This document shows positions 10,241 to 21,242 of a stretch of 64,000 nt of DNA, piece after piece. This stretch comes from Pseudoalteromonas shioyasakiensis (GTDB lineage: Bacteria > Pseudomonadota > Gammaproteobacteria > Enterobacterales > Alteromonadaceae). The notes beneath the pieces were generated by a model that worked only from the letters and a program-made list of their open reading frames with translations, ran no database searches and was not told where the DNA came from. The stretch covers positions 209,400 through 273,399 of the forward strand of contig NZ_JANIGL010000005.1 in the NCBI RefSeq assembly GCF_024518675.1, read 5' to 3'. A program made the position numbers and the translations under genes. How positions within the stretch are numbered: position 1 is the first letter of the stretch; each line of letters begins with the position of its first letter.

Positions 10241-11626
10241 ATGAAAACAGTTTGGCTTGTTGATGATGATGCGTCTATTCGCTTTGTTTTAGAAAAAGCA
10301 CTTTCTCGTGCAGGGTTTAACACTGAGAGTTTTGCCAATGCACAAGACGTTTTAAGTGCGCTGAAGTTTAGCCAACCAACCGTACTCGTCTCTGACGTAC
10401 GTATGCCCGGTATGGATGGCATGGCATTGCTCGAGCTAATAGCCGAGCAAAACCCAGGTTTACCGGTGATAATAATGACCGCTCATTCAGATTTGGACTC
10501 AGCGGTTAATGCGTTTCAAAAAGGAGCTTTCGAATACCTTGCTAAGCCATTTGACTTAAATGAAGCGGTTGCTTTAGTAGAGAGTGCTTGTCGCGCAAAT
10601 TCAGCGAAAAAAACCAAGCGTAAAGCAACTCCCCCTAAAAGTGCCCATATCATTGGCGAAGCACCAGCAATGCAAGAGGTATTTCGTGCCATTGGTAAGC
10701 TCTCAGCTTCGAGTATGAGCGTATTAATTAATGGTGAGTCAGGCACAGGTAAAGAGCTCGTTGCAAGTGCGCTGCATAATCACAGCCCCCGTAAAGAAAA
10801 CCACTTTATCGCCCTCAATATGGCCGCTATTCCAAAAGAGTTAGTTGAATCTGAACTATTTGGTCACGAAAAAGGAGCGTTTACCGGCGCCGACAGTGTT
10901 CGTAAAGGTCGCTTCGAGCAGGCTAACGGCGGTACTTTATTTTTAGATGAAATAGGCGATATGCCATTAGACGTGCAAACACGTTTACTGCGGGTATTAG
11001 CAGATGGAGAGTTTTACCGCGTTGGGGGCCATCAAAGCATCAAAGTTGATGTGCGTATTATTGCCGCAACCCACCAAAACCTTGAAGACTTGGTGAAGCA
11101 AGGGAAATTTAGGGACGACTTATTCCACCGTTTAAATGTGGTAAGACTGCGCCTTCCTGCACTACGTGAACGTACCGAAGATATTGAAAGGTTAGCTCAA
11201 CACTTTCTGCATAAAAGTGCGAAAGACTTACAAGTAGAAAGCAAAGTACTTAGCCCAAAAGCCACAGAGCTATTACGTTTATTTAGTTGGCCTGGTAACG
11301 TACGACAATTAGAAAATACCTGCCGTTGGTTAACAGTTATGGCACCGGGTGAATTAGTCAGTGAGCAAGATCTCCCACCAGAGATCCTCGAGGCAGAAGT
11401 ATCACAACAAGAAGGTGATTGGCTCGACTCATTCCAGCAATGGCTGAATCAGGAGCTAAAACATGGAAAGCAAAATATTTGGCCAAACGTGCAAGCGCAA
11501 TTAGAAACTCGCTTAATCAAAACCGCGCTCGCAAATTGCTCTGGGCACAAACAAGAAGCGGCGGTAAAAATTGGCTGGGGGCGTAATACATTGACCCGCA
11601 AATTAAAAGAGCGCAATATTAGCTAA
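10241..11626 (+). CDS. glnG: Nitrogen response regulator NtrC (GlnG)
   Basis: Receiver domain with phosphoacceptor Asp52 (VSDVRMPG) and acidic pocket VDDD, then an AAA+ sigma-54 activator domain with Walker A GESGTGKE, the GAFTGA loop, and Walker B-type [11 protein letters not shown], then a C-terminal Fis-type helix-turn-helix ([20 protein letters not shown]). An in-frame ATG at 10223 overlaps the glnL stop, but the ATG at 10241 has a GGGAG ribosome site and matches the family N-terminus (VWLVDDD). It should act on the palindrome before glnA. Confidence 0.96.
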   Translation: MKTVWLVDDDASIRFVLEKALSRAGFNTESFANAQDVLSALKFSQPTVLVSDVRMPGMDGMALLELIAEQNPGLPVIIMTAHSDLDSAVNAFQKGAFEYLAKPFDLNEAVALVESACRANSAKKTKRKATPPKSAHIIGEAPAMQEVFRAIGKLSASSMSVLINGESGTGKELVASALHNHSPRKENHFIALNMAAIPKELVESELFGHEKGAFTGADSVRKGRFEQANGGTLFLDEIGDMPLDVQTRLLRVLADGEFYRVGGHQSIKVDVRIIAATHQNLEDLVKQGKFRDDLFHRLNVVRLRLPALRERTEDIERLAQHFLHKSAKDLQVESKVLSPKATELLRLFSWPGNVRQLENTCRWLTVMAPGELVSEQDLPPEILEAEVSQQEGDWLDSFQQWLNQELKHGKQNIWPNVQAQLETRLIKTALANCSGHKQEAAVKIGWGRNTLTRKLKERNIS

Positions 11627-11650
11627 TTAATGTCGTAGCTAATCATACTT

Positions 11651-12109
11651 ATGAAGTTAATCGAACATATTCCATTAATAAAACAAATGGAAATTATCAA
11701 TCGGCTGAATTTTTTTAAAGAGTTTACTCTCAATGAACGCCAAGTGCTTCTAGAATCATTCAGCCATTTATATTTAGTTGAACAAAACCGTTTTCTGTTT
11801 AAGCAATATGACAACGACAAACAGCTTTATATTGTACTCAGTGGCGCAATTTTAGTATTTAAGCACAGTCACTTAGTTGATTTAGGCACAATAGAACCCG
11901 GAGAGTTTATTGGCGAAGGTGCGTTTATCAATAACCGCGAACGCAGCACCAGTGCACGTGCCAAAAGTGACACAATCGTATTAGCTATAACCCCCGAAGC
12001 ACTAACACGACTCCCCAATGTGATCCGCGAAAAAATAAAAGACCGCATTATCGAAGGTATGAGCGAACGCATTGCCAAGCTTAGTGAGCACATAGAAAAC
12101 CACAGCTAA
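11651..12109 (+). CDS. Cyclic-nucleotide-binding-domain protein
   Basis: The 152-residue protein is a single cNMP-binding beta-barrel: the core runs from FLFKQYDNDKQLYIVLSGAI to GEFIGEGAFINNRERSTSARA, which keeps the GE and R-type phosphate-cassette positions (GEGAF...RSTSARA). It has no DNA-binding helix-turn-helix, so it is not a CRP-type regulator. It starts 24 bases after glnG on the same strand, but a role in nitrogen control is only inferred from position. Confidence 0.78.
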   Translation: MKLIEHIPLIKQMEIINRLNFFKEFTLNERQVLLESFSHLYLVEQNRFLFKQYDNDKQLYIVLSGAILVFKHSHLVDLGTIEPGEFIGEGAFINNRERSTSARAKSDTIVLAITPEALTRLPNVIREKIKDRIIEGMSERIAKLSEHIENHS

Positions 12110-12117
12110 AAGATAAC

Positions 12118-12780
12118 TTAATCCATATACACAACTTGCAGCGAGCAATTTAACCATTGTGGCCCTTCAATGTGTGCGTTATAGCGAAATGTATCTGAGG
12201 GTTTTTCACCAAAAGGAGTGGCAACCAAAGGGCTTAAATGCGTGTATGACTGCGAAGTATCTCTATAATTGATGACTAAATAATTTTCATAACGCTGCCA
12301 AACTAACTGAGCGCGGGCACCATTTACTAAAGCAAATTCAACCAAGTTATCAACAAATTTAACTTTGAGACCATTGTAGCGATCTTCAACGCAACCAGTA
12401 GTTCGCATTTGTTCTGGCACATTAAAACCTAGCTCTATTTGCTCACCACGCAAGTAAAAGCCAATATTGCCATTGCTATAATGATGATTTGCTGCCGACA
12501 CATAGTGTATCTGTGGTTGATAGCCCATTGCTTGCATAATACCAGCAAGCTGCTCGGTTTCAGCTGTGAGTAGCATATCTTCGGAAGTTAACAGTGTCGC
12601 AGCTGCAAACTCTTTGGGTATCGGTAATTGAATAAACTGATACGGTAATGGTTGTTGCTGTAAGCGTATTGTTAGCTGTTGTTTTTCTAGCTCTGTTAAC
12701 GCTTGCGTGTATACATATATTGTTGGTTGTTGGCACGCAGTTAGTAATAACAACATGCAGATTAAAATTCCATTTCGCAT
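12118..12780 (-). CDS. Lipoprotein of unknown function
   Basis: The N-terminus MRNGILICMLLLLTACQQ is a lipoprotein signal with lipobox LTAC. The 220-residue product has no motif I recognise; it is rich in aromatic residues and Gln, with two further Cys (TTGCVED and LNCSLQ) that could form a periplasmic disulfide. It stands alone, convergent with the cNMP gene. Confidence 0.68.
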   Translation of the reverse strand: MRNGILICMLLLLTACQQPTIYVYTQALTELEKQQLTIRLQQQPLPYQFIQLPIPKEFAAATLLTSEDMLLTAETEQLAGIMQAMGYQPQIHYVSAANHHYSNGNIGFYLRGEQIELGFNVPEQMRTTGCVEDRYNGLKVKFVDNLVEFALVNGARAQLVWQRYENYLVINYRDTSQSYTHLSPLVATPFGEKPSDTFRYNAHIEGPQWLNCSLQVVYMD

Positions 12781-12835
12781 AACACCTTCAAAGGATTACA
12801 TTTGTAGTCTATTGGAGGTGGTACTGTAAAGCAAC

Positions 12836-13123
12836 TTAATTTATTTGGCTATTTAACCATGCATCGACACTTTGACGGGTATATAGCACATCTTTAAACA
12901 AACGGTGGCGCTCAAACTTTAGTAAGCGCTCTTTGTTATTATCACCGCTGACTAGCTGACTATGGTTATCATTAAATCTAGAAATAACCGAAAAACCTTT
13001 TTGATTACTATGTGAGTGTTGTTTCACAACGTTAGTAAGGTGCGTTCTAACATCATCAGCAGTTAACATATCCGAGTTATTTAAACCCATTAACTCTTTT
13101 CGCATTGCTAATCTTACGCCCAT
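12836..13123 (-). CDS. Small hypothetical protein
   Basis: A 95-residue frame with a plausible ribosome site (GGAGTAGGAAATGGG upstream of 13123). It is mostly hydrophilic and helical, with MLTADDVRTHLTNVVKQH resembling a helix pair and a basic/acidic C-terminus. I do not recognise it. An internal start at residue 7 (MRKELMG) is possible. Confidence 0.5.
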   Translation of the reverse strand: MGVRLAMRKELMGLNNSDMLTADDVRTHLTNVVKQHSHSNQKGFSVISRFNDNHSQLVSGDNNKERLLKFERHRLFKDVLYTRQSVDAWLNSQIN

Positions 13124-13228
13124 TTCCTACTCCATTTTCAATGTAAACGACTTACATTTAGTTACTACTATCTAGCATTGATAATTTTTTGAATCATCTA
13201 TTGGCAAATAACAGGCCAAATTTAAGAG

Positions 13229-13262
13229 CTGCAGCTTAACCTTCAATTACTGCAGTTTTTTT
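13229..13262 (+). terminator. Possible hairpin with T tract between small gene and S4 gene
   Basis: CTGCAG at 13229-13234 pairs with CTGCAG at 13250-13255 and is followed by TTTTTTT. The loop is long (15 nt) and no plus-strand gene precedes it, so a terminator is only tentative. The rest of 13124-13393 holds no coding frame. Confidence 0.3.
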
Positions 13263-13393
13263 AAAGACCCTAAAAAAAGTGAAAAAGTTTAAAATATAAA
13301 TCAGCAAACCGTGACCTACAGTACAAGCTGTGGTGCAAAACTCGCTAGATGCCTTTATAATAAAGGCTATGCCCTACCTCAACGAGATCAAAG

Positions 13394-13777
13394 ATGAACG
13401 ACGAATACATTGAAATTGAATTAGAAGAAGAACCTATTGAACTTTGCAAACTACTCAAAGTTCTTGATTTAGTTGAAGGTGGAGGCCAAGCAAAAAACCT
13501 AATTAGTGAAGGTTATGTTGGCGTTAACCATGAAATATGTACAATAAAACGGAAAAAATTATACAGTGGCGATGTACTGGAGTTTGATGGTGAATGGTTT
13601 CAGTTGACCTTGAGTGAAGACGCAATACCAACACCAAGACCTGAACTGAATGCACAACCAGAAGTTATAACTAAAGCTGCTCAAGCTCCCGCTGCAACGA
13701 CTAAGAATAAACGTAAGCGAAACAAAAAACCAAAGGTGGATGAAAAAACTGGCCGCCGCCCTATTTCATTTGGTTAA
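13394..13777 (+). CDS. S4-domain RNA-binding protein (YbcJ-like)
   Basis: Residues 13-70 form an S4 fold: LCKLLKVLDLVEGGGQAKNLI then VGVNHEICTIKRKKLYSGDVLEFDG. E. coli YbcJ consists of this domain alone (about 70 residues). Here there is an added C-terminal tail rich in Ala and Pro, then a basic stretch KNKRKRNKKPK and the end TGRRPISFG, which probably contacts RNA. The target is unknown. The gene stands alone. Confidence 0.8.
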   Translation: MNDEYIEIELEEEPIELCKLLKVLDLVEGGGQAKNLISEGYVGVNHEICTIKRKKLYSGDVLEFDGEWFQLTLSEDAIPTPRPELNAQPEVITKAAQAPAATTKNKRKRNKKPKVDEKTGRRPISFG

Positions 13778-13860
13778 TTAAGTTCTTCGCATACTGTTAC
13801 TTGTAAAGTAAGCATCTCTCGTCTTTAATTACCTTTTTAAATAATGTTAAAAAGGTAATT

Positions 13861-14289
13861 ATGACTGTTTCCACACCAGCTAGCTGGTTAAAAAGTGTTG
13901 CTTGGGCGGCCCTTGTTTGGAATTTATTAGGCGTTTTAGCCTTTGTCATGCACATGCTAATGACACCAGAAATGATAAGTAAACTGCCTTTAGATCAACA
14001 AGCTGCTTATTCAAACACGCCTCTTTGGTCTACTATCGCATTCGCAATTGCGGTTTTTGGAGGCTGCTTAGGCGCAGTATTCTTATTACTAAAAAACTCT
14101 CTAGCGCGCACTGTTTTTGCTCTATCTCTGTGCGCTATAATTATTCAGCAATTCTATAACTTTATAGTTATCAACAGTATTAAATTATTAGGCGTTAGCG
14201 CAGTTTTTATGCCTCTACTAGTTGTGATAATCGCAATCGGGTTATTAATACTCAGTCATAAAGGCATACAGCAAGGGTGGTTAAAATAA
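13861..14289 (+). CDS. Four-helix membrane protein of unknown function
   Basis: The 142-residue protein has four clear membrane segments (about residues 12-31, 54-75, 80-102, 110-130). A family of such small inner-membrane proteins is common in Alteromonadales, often loosely labelled 'sugar transporter'; no function is established. The ribosome site is AAGGTAATT just before the ATG. Confidence 0.7.
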   Translation: MTVSTPASWLKSVAWAALVWNLLGVLAFVMHMLMTPEMISKLPLDQQAAYSNTPLWSTIAFAIAVFGGCLGAVFLLLKNSLARTVFALSLCAIIIQQFYNFIVINSIKLLGVSAVFMPLLVVIIAIGLLILSHKGIQQGWLK

Positions 14290-14353
14290 GCTCTAATACA
14301 ACCTTTGTTTTAGCTATTGAAAAATTCAAAATAAGCATCACTTCATTTAATAG

Positions 14354-14394
14354 AAGTGTACAAAAATAATACATATTTATTTTGGTATACACTT
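14354..14394. promoter_or_regulatory. Inverted repeat upstream of acnA
   Basis: AAGTGTA (14354-14360) is mirrored by TACACTT (14388-14394), and the flanking AAAAATAA/TTATTTT extends the symmetry. A 10-bp palindrome ATACCGGTAT follows at 14449-14458. These look like operators for acnA, but no regulator is identified. Confidence 0.3.
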
Positions 14395-14474
14395 TGCAAT
14401 TACACATATCATTACGAGGTTAAATTTTACGATTTAAGGATATTCACCATACCGGTATCATAAAGGGGCATATA

Positions 14475-17222
14475 ATGAGCAATAGTTTTGACACCCAAAA
14501 ACAACTCACAATTAACGGTGAGCAATTTCATATTCATTCACTACAAGGACTCGGTGATAAAGCCAAACGGCTGCCATTTTCGCTCAAAGTTCTACTAGAA
14601 AATCTATTACGCAATGAAGACGGCGTTAATATTAAAAAACAAGATATTGAAGCATTACTCGATTGGGATCCACAAGCGAAACCAAGTGCCGAAGTAGCAT
14701 TTACCCCGGCGCGTGTGGTGATGCAAGATTTCACCGGCGTACCCGCGATTGTTGATTTAGCTGCTATGCGTGATGCCATGGAAAAGCTAGGAGGCGATCC
14801 AGCAAAAATTAACCCACTATCTCCCGCTGAGCTCGTTATAGACCATTCTGTTCAAGTCGACGGTTACGGTGATGATGGTGCATTTGATTTAAATGCCAAA
14901 CTTGAATATGAACGCAATAAAGAACGTTATGAGTTTTTACGTTGGGGGCAAACGGCGTTTGATAACTTAAAAGTTGTGCCACCAGCAACCGGTATTGTCC
15001 ATCAAGTCAATTTAGAATATTTAGCACGTGTTGTATTTAATGAAGAGCGCAACGGCCAAAAGTTTGCCTACCCTGATACGCTCGTTGGTACTGATTCTCA
15101 CACGACTATGATCAACGGCTTAGGTGTACTTGGTTGGGGTGTAGGTGGTATTGAAGCTGAAGCAGCCATGCTTGGTCAGCCAATTAGTTTATTGATCCCG
15201 CAAGTTGTTGGTATGAAGCTCAATGGCCGCTTACCAGAAGGCACAACTGCAACCGACTTGGTATTAACCGTCACTGAAATGCTACGTAAGCATGGTGTGG
15301 TAGGTAAGTTTGTCGAGTTTTATGGTGATGGTCTTGCTGATTTACCATTAGCCGATCGAGCAACTATTGCCAATATGGCGCCTGAGTATGGCGCAACCTG
15401 CGGCATCTTTCCTATTGATGATGAAACCATAAATTATCTGCGTCTGACAAACCGTGACGAAACCCAATTAAAGCTCATTGAAGATTACGCGAAACATCAA
15501 GGGTTATGGCGTAATGCTGGCGATGAAGCTCACTACACCGATAAGCTCGAATTAAAACTTGATGATGTTGTGCCAAGTCTAGCTGGCCCTAAACGCCCGC
15601 AAGATAGAATCGCCCTTGATAAAGCAGGCGATATCATTGGCGAACACTTAAAAAGTTTTCAAGATGAGCGAATGGCAACACGAGATAAGAGCGATGAGCA
15701 GCAGGCTCGCATAGAAAGTGAAGGCCCAACCACCAACCCAGATGAGCCGGTAGACGAAGCGCAGTTTATGGGTGCAGCCAAAGTGAAGTTTAAAGGCCAA
15801 GAGTTTGAATTAAACGATGGTGCCTGTGTTATTGCAGCAATCACGAGCTGTACAAATACCTCTAACCCCAGTGTTATTTTAGCAGCAGGTTTAGTGGCTA
15901 AAAAAGCCAAGCAGCTCGGCATTAACGTAAAACCATGGGTTAAAACATCGCTTGCACCCGGTTCTCAAGTGGTGACTGACTACCTTGAAAAAGCAGGCCT
16001 AATGGATGACCTAGAAAGCTTAGGCTTTAATTTGGTCGGTTATGGCTGTACAACGTGTATCGGTAACTCAGGCCCGCTTGCAGATGAAATTAGCGAAGCT
16101 ATTCAAAAACACAAATTAGTTGTTAGCTCTATTTTATCGGGTAACCGTAATTTTGAAGGGCGTATACACCAAGACGTTAAAATGAACTTTTTAGCCTCGC
16201 CTCCGCTTGTGGTAGCCTATGCCATTGCTGGGCGTACAGATATAGATGTATACAACGAGCCATTAGCGCAAGATGAGAACGGAAACGATATTTACTTGAA
16301 AAACATCTGGCCAAGTGTGAGTGAAGTAAATGAACTAGTTAAGAAAACAGTCACGAAGGAAATGTTTGCTAGCAGCTATGGCAATGTTTACAAAGGCGAT
16401 GAGCGTTGGCAACAGATAAAAATTCCTGATGGTAAGTTGTATGACTGGAATGATGCATCCACTTATATCAAAAAAGCACCTTTCTTTGATGGCATGAGCG
16501 TTGAACCACCTGGCGTGCCAACAATTAATGGCGCACGTTGCTTAGCAAAGCTTGGCGATTCGGTTACTACTGACCATATATCACCTGCAGGTGCAATCAA
16601 AGCCAGCGCCCCAGCTGGTGAGTATCTACAACAACACGGTGTTGAAAAAGCACAATTTAATTCTTATGGCTCACGCCGTGGTAACCATGAAGTAATGATG
16701 CGTGGCACATTTGCTAATGTGCGGTTAAAGAACTTACTTGCCCCTGGCACCGAAGGTGGTGTAACACGCACCCAGCCAGATGACGAACTTGCCAGTATTT
16801 TCGATGCGGCAATGGCTTACCAACAACAAGGTGTGCCATTAGTTGTTCTTGCTGGCGCTGAGTATGGTACAGGCTCATCGCGAGACTGGGCTGCAAAAGG
16901 CTCTTTATTATTAGGCGTCAAAGCTGTTATTGCGCAAAGCTATGAACGTATACATCGCTCTAATCTAATTGGCATGGGGGTATTACCCTTGCAATTTAAA
17001 GATGGCGAAAGCCATGAGTCATTAGCACTAACAGGGCAAGAGCAGTTCGATATAGAAGGCTTATATGATAAAACCAACGAGGTGAGTGTGATAGCGACTA
17101 ACGCTGAAGGCAAAAAAACTAGCTTTAGTGCTGATGTACGTATTGATACACCAAAAGAGTGGGAGTACTACAAGCATGGCGGCATCTTGCAATATGTATT
17201 AAGAAACATGCTACAAGAATAG
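14475..17222 (+). CDS. acnA: Aconitate hydratase A
   Basis: The 915-residue enzyme converts citrate to isocitrate in the TCA cycle through a [4Fe-4S] cluster. Cluster cysteines are visible in [11 protein letters not shown] and [11 protein letters not shown]. Other signatures are [21 protein letters not shown] and the C-terminal swivel-domain motifs [27 protein letters not shown] and [16 protein letters not shown]. Length fits AcnA/IRP1-type enzymes. It is monocistronic, with a ribosome site AAGGGG before the ATG. Confidence 0.97.
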   Translation: MSNSFDTQKQLTINGEQFHIHSLQGLGDKAKRLPFSLKVLLENLLRNEDGVNIKKQDIEALLDWDPQAKPSAEVAFTPARVVMQDFTGVPAIVDLAAMRDAMEKLGGDPAKINPLSPAELVIDHSVQVDGYGDDGAFDLNAKLEYERNKERYEFLRWGQTAFDNLKVVPPATGIVHQVNLEYLARVVFNEERNGQKFAYPDTLVGTDSHTTMINGLGVLGWGVGGIEAEAAMLGQPISLLIPQVVGMKLNGRLPEGTTATDLVLTVTEMLRKHGVVGKFVEFYGDGLADLPLADRATIANMAPEYGATCGIFPIDDETINYLRLTNRDETQLKLIEDYAKHQGLWRNAGDEAHYTDKLELKLDDVVPSLAGPKRPQDRIALDKAGDIIGEHLKSFQDERMATRDKSDEQQARIESEGPTTNPDEPVDEAQFMGAAKVKFKGQEFELNDGACVIAAITSCTNTSNPSVILAAGLVAKKAKQLGINVKPWVKTSLAPGSQVVTDYLEKAGLMDDLESLGFNLVGYGCTTCIGNSGPLADEISEAIQKHKLVVSSILSGNRNFEGRIHQDVKMNFLASPPLVVAYAIAGRTDIDVYNEPLAQDENGNDIYLKNIWPSVSEVNELVKKTVTKEMFASSYGNVYKGDERWQQIKIPDGKLYDWNDASTYIKKAPFFDGMSVEPPGVPTINGARCLAKLGDSVTTDHISPAGAIKASAPAGEYLQQHGVEKAQFNSYGSRRGNHEVMMRGTFANVRLKNLLAPGTEGGVTRTQPDDELASIFDAAMAYQQQGVPLVVLAGAEYGTGSSRDWAAKGSLLLGVKAVIAQSYERIHRSNLIGMGVLPLQFKDGESHESLALTGQEQFDIEGLYDKTNEVSVIATNAEGKKTSFSADVRIDTPKEWEYYKHGGILQYVLRNMLQE

Positions 17223-17236
17223 TACATGTTTGCCGA

Positions 17237-17257
17237 GGGGCTTTATATTAAAGCCCC
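17237..17257 (+). terminator. Hairpin after acnA
   Basis: GGGGCTTT-ATATT-AAAGCCCC, a perfect 8-bp stem; the T tract after it is weak. Confidence 0.65.
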
Positions 17258-17282
17258 CTGTTCTATCCTAGTTTGTTGTTGA

Positions 17283-17819
17283 TCACTGAGTATTTTCGAG
17301 AGTCGTGTTGCGCTGCTCGAGTTGTGATTTAACCTGTTCAGCATCATCAAAGAGTTTTTTAATCACCATAGGGTCATAAGCACTTGTAGGCGTTGGGCTT
17401 AATGAAATCCCCCCTGACTTTGCACTCCCTTTGAGAATAGATGTATCTTCAGCTGCAACAACAGTGACATCGTTGGGGTCCAATATTATTTGCTGGCTCT
17501 CGCCATTAGGATTAGGTTTATCAGAGTAATGCCATTGCCCAGAGTCATCCTGCCATTTATAAATAGTAGTGGGTGAAGCGATTGGCTCAGAAGTCACTTT
17601 TGCAACGACTTTGCTACTTGTATCTGTAACCAGTTTTACAGCTTGATCGAGTGCATCATTTGAGAGTGCAACGACCTGCTCCTTTAACGCACCTGACTTA
17701 GTTGTCACTTGCTCTGTGGTTAACCATGTTTGCCCATCTGGGCGCTTTAGATAAAATAGTGCAACAACGCTGAACAATAATATCATCACTGTTAAATACG
17801 CAAAGTACTTCATTTTCAA
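17283..17819 (-). CDS. DUF4124 protein with one N-terminal membrane anchor
   Basis: One hydrophobic segment (about residues 5-24) anchors the protein. The DUF4124 motif TTIYKWQDDSGQWHYSDKPN lies at residues 84-103, and the C-terminus is a coiled coil (DDAEQVKSQLEQRNTTLENTQ). Function is unknown. It is 38 bases downstream of the solute-binding gene on the same strand and may be cotranscribed with it. Confidence 0.78.
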   Translation of the reverse strand: MKMKYFAYLTVMILLFSVVALFYLKRPDGQTWLTTEQVTTKSGALKEQVVALSNDALDQAVKLVTDTSSKVVAKVTSEPIASPTTIYKWQDDSGQWHYSDKPNPNGESQQIILDPNDVTVVAAEDTSILKGSAKSGGISLSPTPTSAYDPMVIKKLFDDAEQVKSQLEQRNTTLENTQ

Positions 17820-17857
17820 TCCCTTGGGCTAGTTTTAAGCGAACTCCATAACTACCA

Positions 17858-18595
17858 TCATTGGTAGCGAGCAATAATTCTATCAAGCTCACCACTATCT
17901 TTCAGCTTTTTTAAAAAAATATTAAATGCCTCTGCGCGTTCTTTTCCTCTTGGGGTATGAGAAAATTGCAATTGTAGAGGAGCTTTACCTACGTTAAATG
18001 CACTTATATTAAGAGTTTTAAACGCTGGGTACATTTTGCAATACCAGTTGAACACAGCTCGAGACATTACAGCAAAGCGCTTAGCTTTATTTGTATCAGA
18101 TCGCAGACTTTGCAGCATAGCTAGATCCGAATAAAAGTTTTCGCGATGAATAACTTTATTTTTAACTAACGCCTCATATTCTGGATAAGTATAACCATAG
18201 TGGCCAAGTAAAACCCCAGAGATGAACTCATTTTGGCTAAGGAAGATACTAGGGTCAACCTCACGGCCAACTATAACCACATCTTCGATAGTGACAATAC
18301 CATCGCTCCAATAGTATTTATCGCTATCCACTTGCCACAGTTCGGATTCCATTCGAGCATCAACATCATTATCATGCACTAACTTAGCTGAACGCATTTC
18401 AGGCACAAACACATATTCAAGCTCATACCCTAGCTCAGCTGAAAACTGAGAAATTACTTGATTCAGAATGCCTCTACTGTGTGTGTTAGTAAAATGAAAT
18501 GGCGGGTAATCTTCATCGGGCAATGCTACACGGAAAGTGTCGGCAAACACTGGCTTAAATATTATCAATAATAATACAACAAAAATCTGTTTCAT
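17858..18595 (-). CDS. Periplasmic solute-binding protein, family 3-like
   Basis: An N-terminal signal peptide (cleavage near VFA at residue 18) is followed by an extracellular solute-binding protein family 3 fold: DEDYPPFHFTN, GILNQVISQFSAELGYELE, and a C-terminal GELDRIIARY helix. No permease or ATPase gene is nearby, so it is an orphan binding protein of the kind common in Alteromonadales; a polar amino-acid-like ligand is the family expectation. The usual ligand arginine is not obvious, so true transport function is uncertain. Confidence 0.72.
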   Translation of the reverse strand: MKQIFVVLLLIIFKPVFADTFRVALPDEDYPPFHFTNTHSRGILNQVISQFSAELGYELEYVFVPEMRSAKLVHDNDVDARMESELWQVDSDKYYWSDGIVTIEDVVIVGREVDPSIFLSQNEFISGVLLGHYGYTYPEYEALVKNKVIHRENFYSDLAMLQSLRSDTNKAKRFAVMSRAVFNWYCKMYPAFKTLNISAFNVGKAPLQLQFSHTPRGKERAEAFNIFLKKLKDSGELDRIIARYQ

Positions 18596-18647
18596 AAATG
18601 AGTACGTATAAAGTCGTAGTGACTAAGTATACTGTAGTCAAAAATGA

Positions 18648-18670
18648 AAAACGCAGCTAGGCTGCGTTTT
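18648..18670. terminator. Terminator of the cysJIH operon
   Basis: AAAACGCAGC-TAG-GCTGCGTTTT, a perfect 10-bp stem 27 bases beyond the cysH stop. Confidence 0.8.
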
Positions 18671-18696
18671 AGGAATATTCAGATCACTATTTAGGA

Positions 18697-19437
18697 TTAG
18701 ATCCCATCACCATCAATATGCAGGCCACATTCACGGTTTAAACCAAAGAAACGTGTTTCTTCTTCGGTCATTCCAGGCTCTAACTTACGGGTAGTATGAA
18801 CATCGCCCATAGACACATACCCTTCTTCCCAAAGAGGGTGGTACGGTAAATCATGCTTAGTTAAATACTGATACACATCACGGTTCGTCCACTCAATAAT
18901 TGGATAGACTTTCACTGTGCCACGGCTGATCTCAATAATCTGCTTATCAGCACGGGTAGACGCTTGGTCACGGCGTAAACCACTAAACCAAGTCCTAGCA
19001 TCAATGTCTTTTAACGCGCGAGTCATGGGCTCTACTTTATTAAGCTGATTGTATTGCTTAATACCAGCCTCACCTTGCTCCCATAACTTACCATACTTAG
19101 CTTCTTGCCATGCTGGGCTTAATTCAGCTTTATACACTTTTAAGTTCAGTGATAAACGCTCTGTCATCTGCTCAATGAACTGGTAAGTTTCAGGGAATAA
19201 ATACCCTGTATCAGTCAGTACTACTGGTATATCTGGACGCTGTGTTGTCACTAAGTGCAACATCACAGCAGCTTGAATACCAAAGCTTGATGATAAAAAC
19301 TGCGTCTCAGGTAAGTTTTCAAGCGCCCAAGCAACACGTTGTTCAGCGTTTAAGTCTTTTAGTAAGCCATTAGCATCTGCAAGCAACGCCGCTTGGCTTT
19401 CTTTATCGAGCTGTAATATGTTTTTAAATTCACTCAT
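18697..19437 (-). CDS. cysH: Phosphoadenylyl-sulfate reductase
   Basis: The enzyme reduces PAPS to sulfite with thioredoxin. The P-loop-like [14 protein letters not shown], the [14 protein letters not shown] motif, and the C-terminal catalytic ECGLH (Cys nucleophile) are present. The CC pairs of plant-type APS reductases are absent, so a [4Fe-4S] cluster is not expected and PAPS is the likely substrate. The ATG at 19437 fits the family start; a TTG four codons upstream is possible. Last gene of cysJIH. Confidence 0.95.
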   Translation of the reverse strand: MSEFKNILQLDKESQAALLADANGLLKDLNAEQRVAWALENLPETQFLSSSFGIQAAVMLHLVTTQRPDIPVVLTDTGYLFPETYQFIEQMTERLSLNLKVYKAELSPAWQEAKYGKLWEQGEAGIKQYNQLNKVEPMTRALKDIDARTWFSGLRRDQASTRADKQIIEISRGTVKVYPIIEWTNRDVYQYLTKHDLPYHPLWEEGYVSMGDVHTTRKLEPGMTEEETRFFGLNRECGLHIDGDGI

Positions 19438-19480
19438 AGTAAATTCCAAACCTCAACAAGCGAACTTGCTTGCTTTTAAA

Positions 19481-21178
19481 TTAAGCGTGAAAATCGCTCA
19501 CTGATACTTTAACTTCAGCAACAATGCCTTTACGAATAACAAAGTCACCAAAGCATTCACCGTCGTTACGCTCACTTGCCCATTGACCAATTAGTTTGTC
19601 AAAGGCATCTAGGTAAACGTCTTCGCCGACATTTTCTAAATACAATTTAGGAATACGTGTGCCTTCAAGGTTGCCCCCTAAGTACACGTTATATTTACCA
19701 GGGCCTTTACCAACTAAGCCTGCTTCTGCCAACATGGCGCGACCACAACCATTAGGGCAACCTACAACGCGCATAATGATGCTGTCATCAGGGATGCCAT
19801 GCTTGGCTAGCAGTGCTTCGGTTTTCTCAATTAAGCTTGGTAAGTAACGTTCAGCCTCAGCCATTGCTAATGGACAGGTTGGTAATGCCACACACGCCAT
19901 AGAGTTTTTACGTTGCTCAGAGTCTTTATCGTCAATCAAACCGTGGTTACGGGCGATTTCTTCAATCACCGCTTTTTGATCCGCTGGCACACCGGCAATA
20001 ATCAAGTTTTGGTTCGCCGTCATACGCATATCACCTTGGTGAACTTCAGCAATTTTACGACAACCGGTTTTTAGTGGCTTATCTGGGTAATCTAAAATAC
20101 GGCCACTTTGAATAAATAGTGTTAAGTGATGTTTGCCATCAATACCTTCAACCCAACCAATACGATCGCCACGATGAGTAAACTCATAAGGGCGACTCGG
20201 TGCAAACTTAACCCCTGAGCGTGCTTCAACTTCCGCTTTAAATACATCACTACCTACACGATCTAAGGTGTATTTAGTTTTTGCATTTTTACGATTTGAA
20301 CGATTACCCCAATCACGCTGTACCGACACAACATGCTCAGCAATTTTTAACGTGTCTTCTAGGGTAATAAAACCAAAGTCGTCCGCTTTACGTGGATACG
20401 TAGCAGTATCGCCATGAGTCATAGCAAGGCCACCACCGACTAACACGTTAAAACCAACTAGCTTGCCATCTTCTGCAATTGCTACAAAGTTTAAGTCATT
20501 TGCGTGTACGTCCACTTCATTATTCGGCGGAATAGTTACTGTCGTTTTAAACTTACGTGGTAAGTAATTCGAGCCTAAAATTGGCTCTTCAGTGGTTTCT
20601 GCCTTTTCACCATTTAACCAAATTTCAGCATAAGCTTTGGTTTTTGGTAATAAATGTTCTGAAATTTTTGCAGCCCACTCATACGCTTCTTGATGAAGTT
20701 CAGACTCAACTGGGTTAGTGGTACACAATACATTACGGTTCACATCACCTGCGGTTGCAATTGAGTCTATACCCACGCTATTAAGCATTTGGTGCATACC
20801 TTTAATATTAGGCTTTAGCACACCGTGAAACTGAAACGTTTGACGCGTAGTTAGGCGGATACTACCGTAGCTGGTTTTCTCATCGGCGAATTTATCAATC
20901 GCAAGCCACTGCTCAGGCTTGATAATACCGCCAGGCATACGCGCACGAAGCATCACATTGTGTAATGGCTCAAGCTTTTGCTTAGCACGCTCACCACGAA
21001 TATCACGGTCATCTTGTTGATACATTCCGTGGAAACGAATTAACTGAAAATTATCCGCGGTAAAACCACCGGTGATATCGTCTTTTAAATCTTGCTCTAT
21101 GGTGCCACGTAAAAAGTTACTTTCTCTTTTCAAACGCTCGTTATCAGAAAGCTTTACGTTTTTATCTTGTTCGCTCAT
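19481..21178 (-). CDS. cysI: Sulfite reductase hemoprotein beta subunit
   Basis: The 565-residue subunit reduces sulfite to sulfide at a siroheme coupled to a [4Fe-4S] cluster. Cluster cysteines are in [10 protein letters not shown] and CPNGCGR; the ferredoxin-like halves carry [12 protein letters not shown] and [12 protein letters not shown]. Length equals E. coli CysI (570). It lies between cysJ (64 bases upstream) and cysH (43 bases downstream) in one operon. Confidence 0.97.
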   Translation of the reverse strand: MSEQDKNVKLSDNERLKRESNFLRGTIEQDLKDDITGGFTADNFQLIRFHGMYQQDDRDIRGERAKQKLEPLHNVMLRARMPGGIIKPEQWLAIDKFADEKTSYGSIRLTTRQTFQFHGVLKPNIKGMHQMLNSVGIDSIATAGDVNRNVLCTTNPVESELHQEAYEWAAKISEHLLPKTKAYAEIWLNGEKAETTEEPILGSNYLPRKFKTTVTIPPNNEVDVHANDLNFVAIAEDGKLVGFNVLVGGGLAMTHGDTATYPRKADDFGFITLEDTLKIAEHVVSVQRDWGNRSNRKNAKTKYTLDRVGSDVFKAEVEARSGVKFAPSRPYEFTHRGDRIGWVEGIDGKHHLTLFIQSGRILDYPDKPLKTGCRKIAEVHQGDMRMTANQNLIIAGVPADQKAVIEEIARNHGLIDDKDSEQRKNSMACVALPTCPLAMAEAERYLPSLIEKTEALLAKHGIPDDSIIMRVVGCPNGCGRAMLAEAGLVGKGPGKYNVYLGGNLEGTRIPKLYLENVGEDVYLDAFDKLIGQWASERNDGECFGDFVIRKGIVAEVKVSVSDFHA

Positions 21179-21242
21179 GTTTAATCCTAAATTTGTTACA
21201 GTGACGGCTGTTAACTTTTAACAAAGTAAGCAACGTTTAACT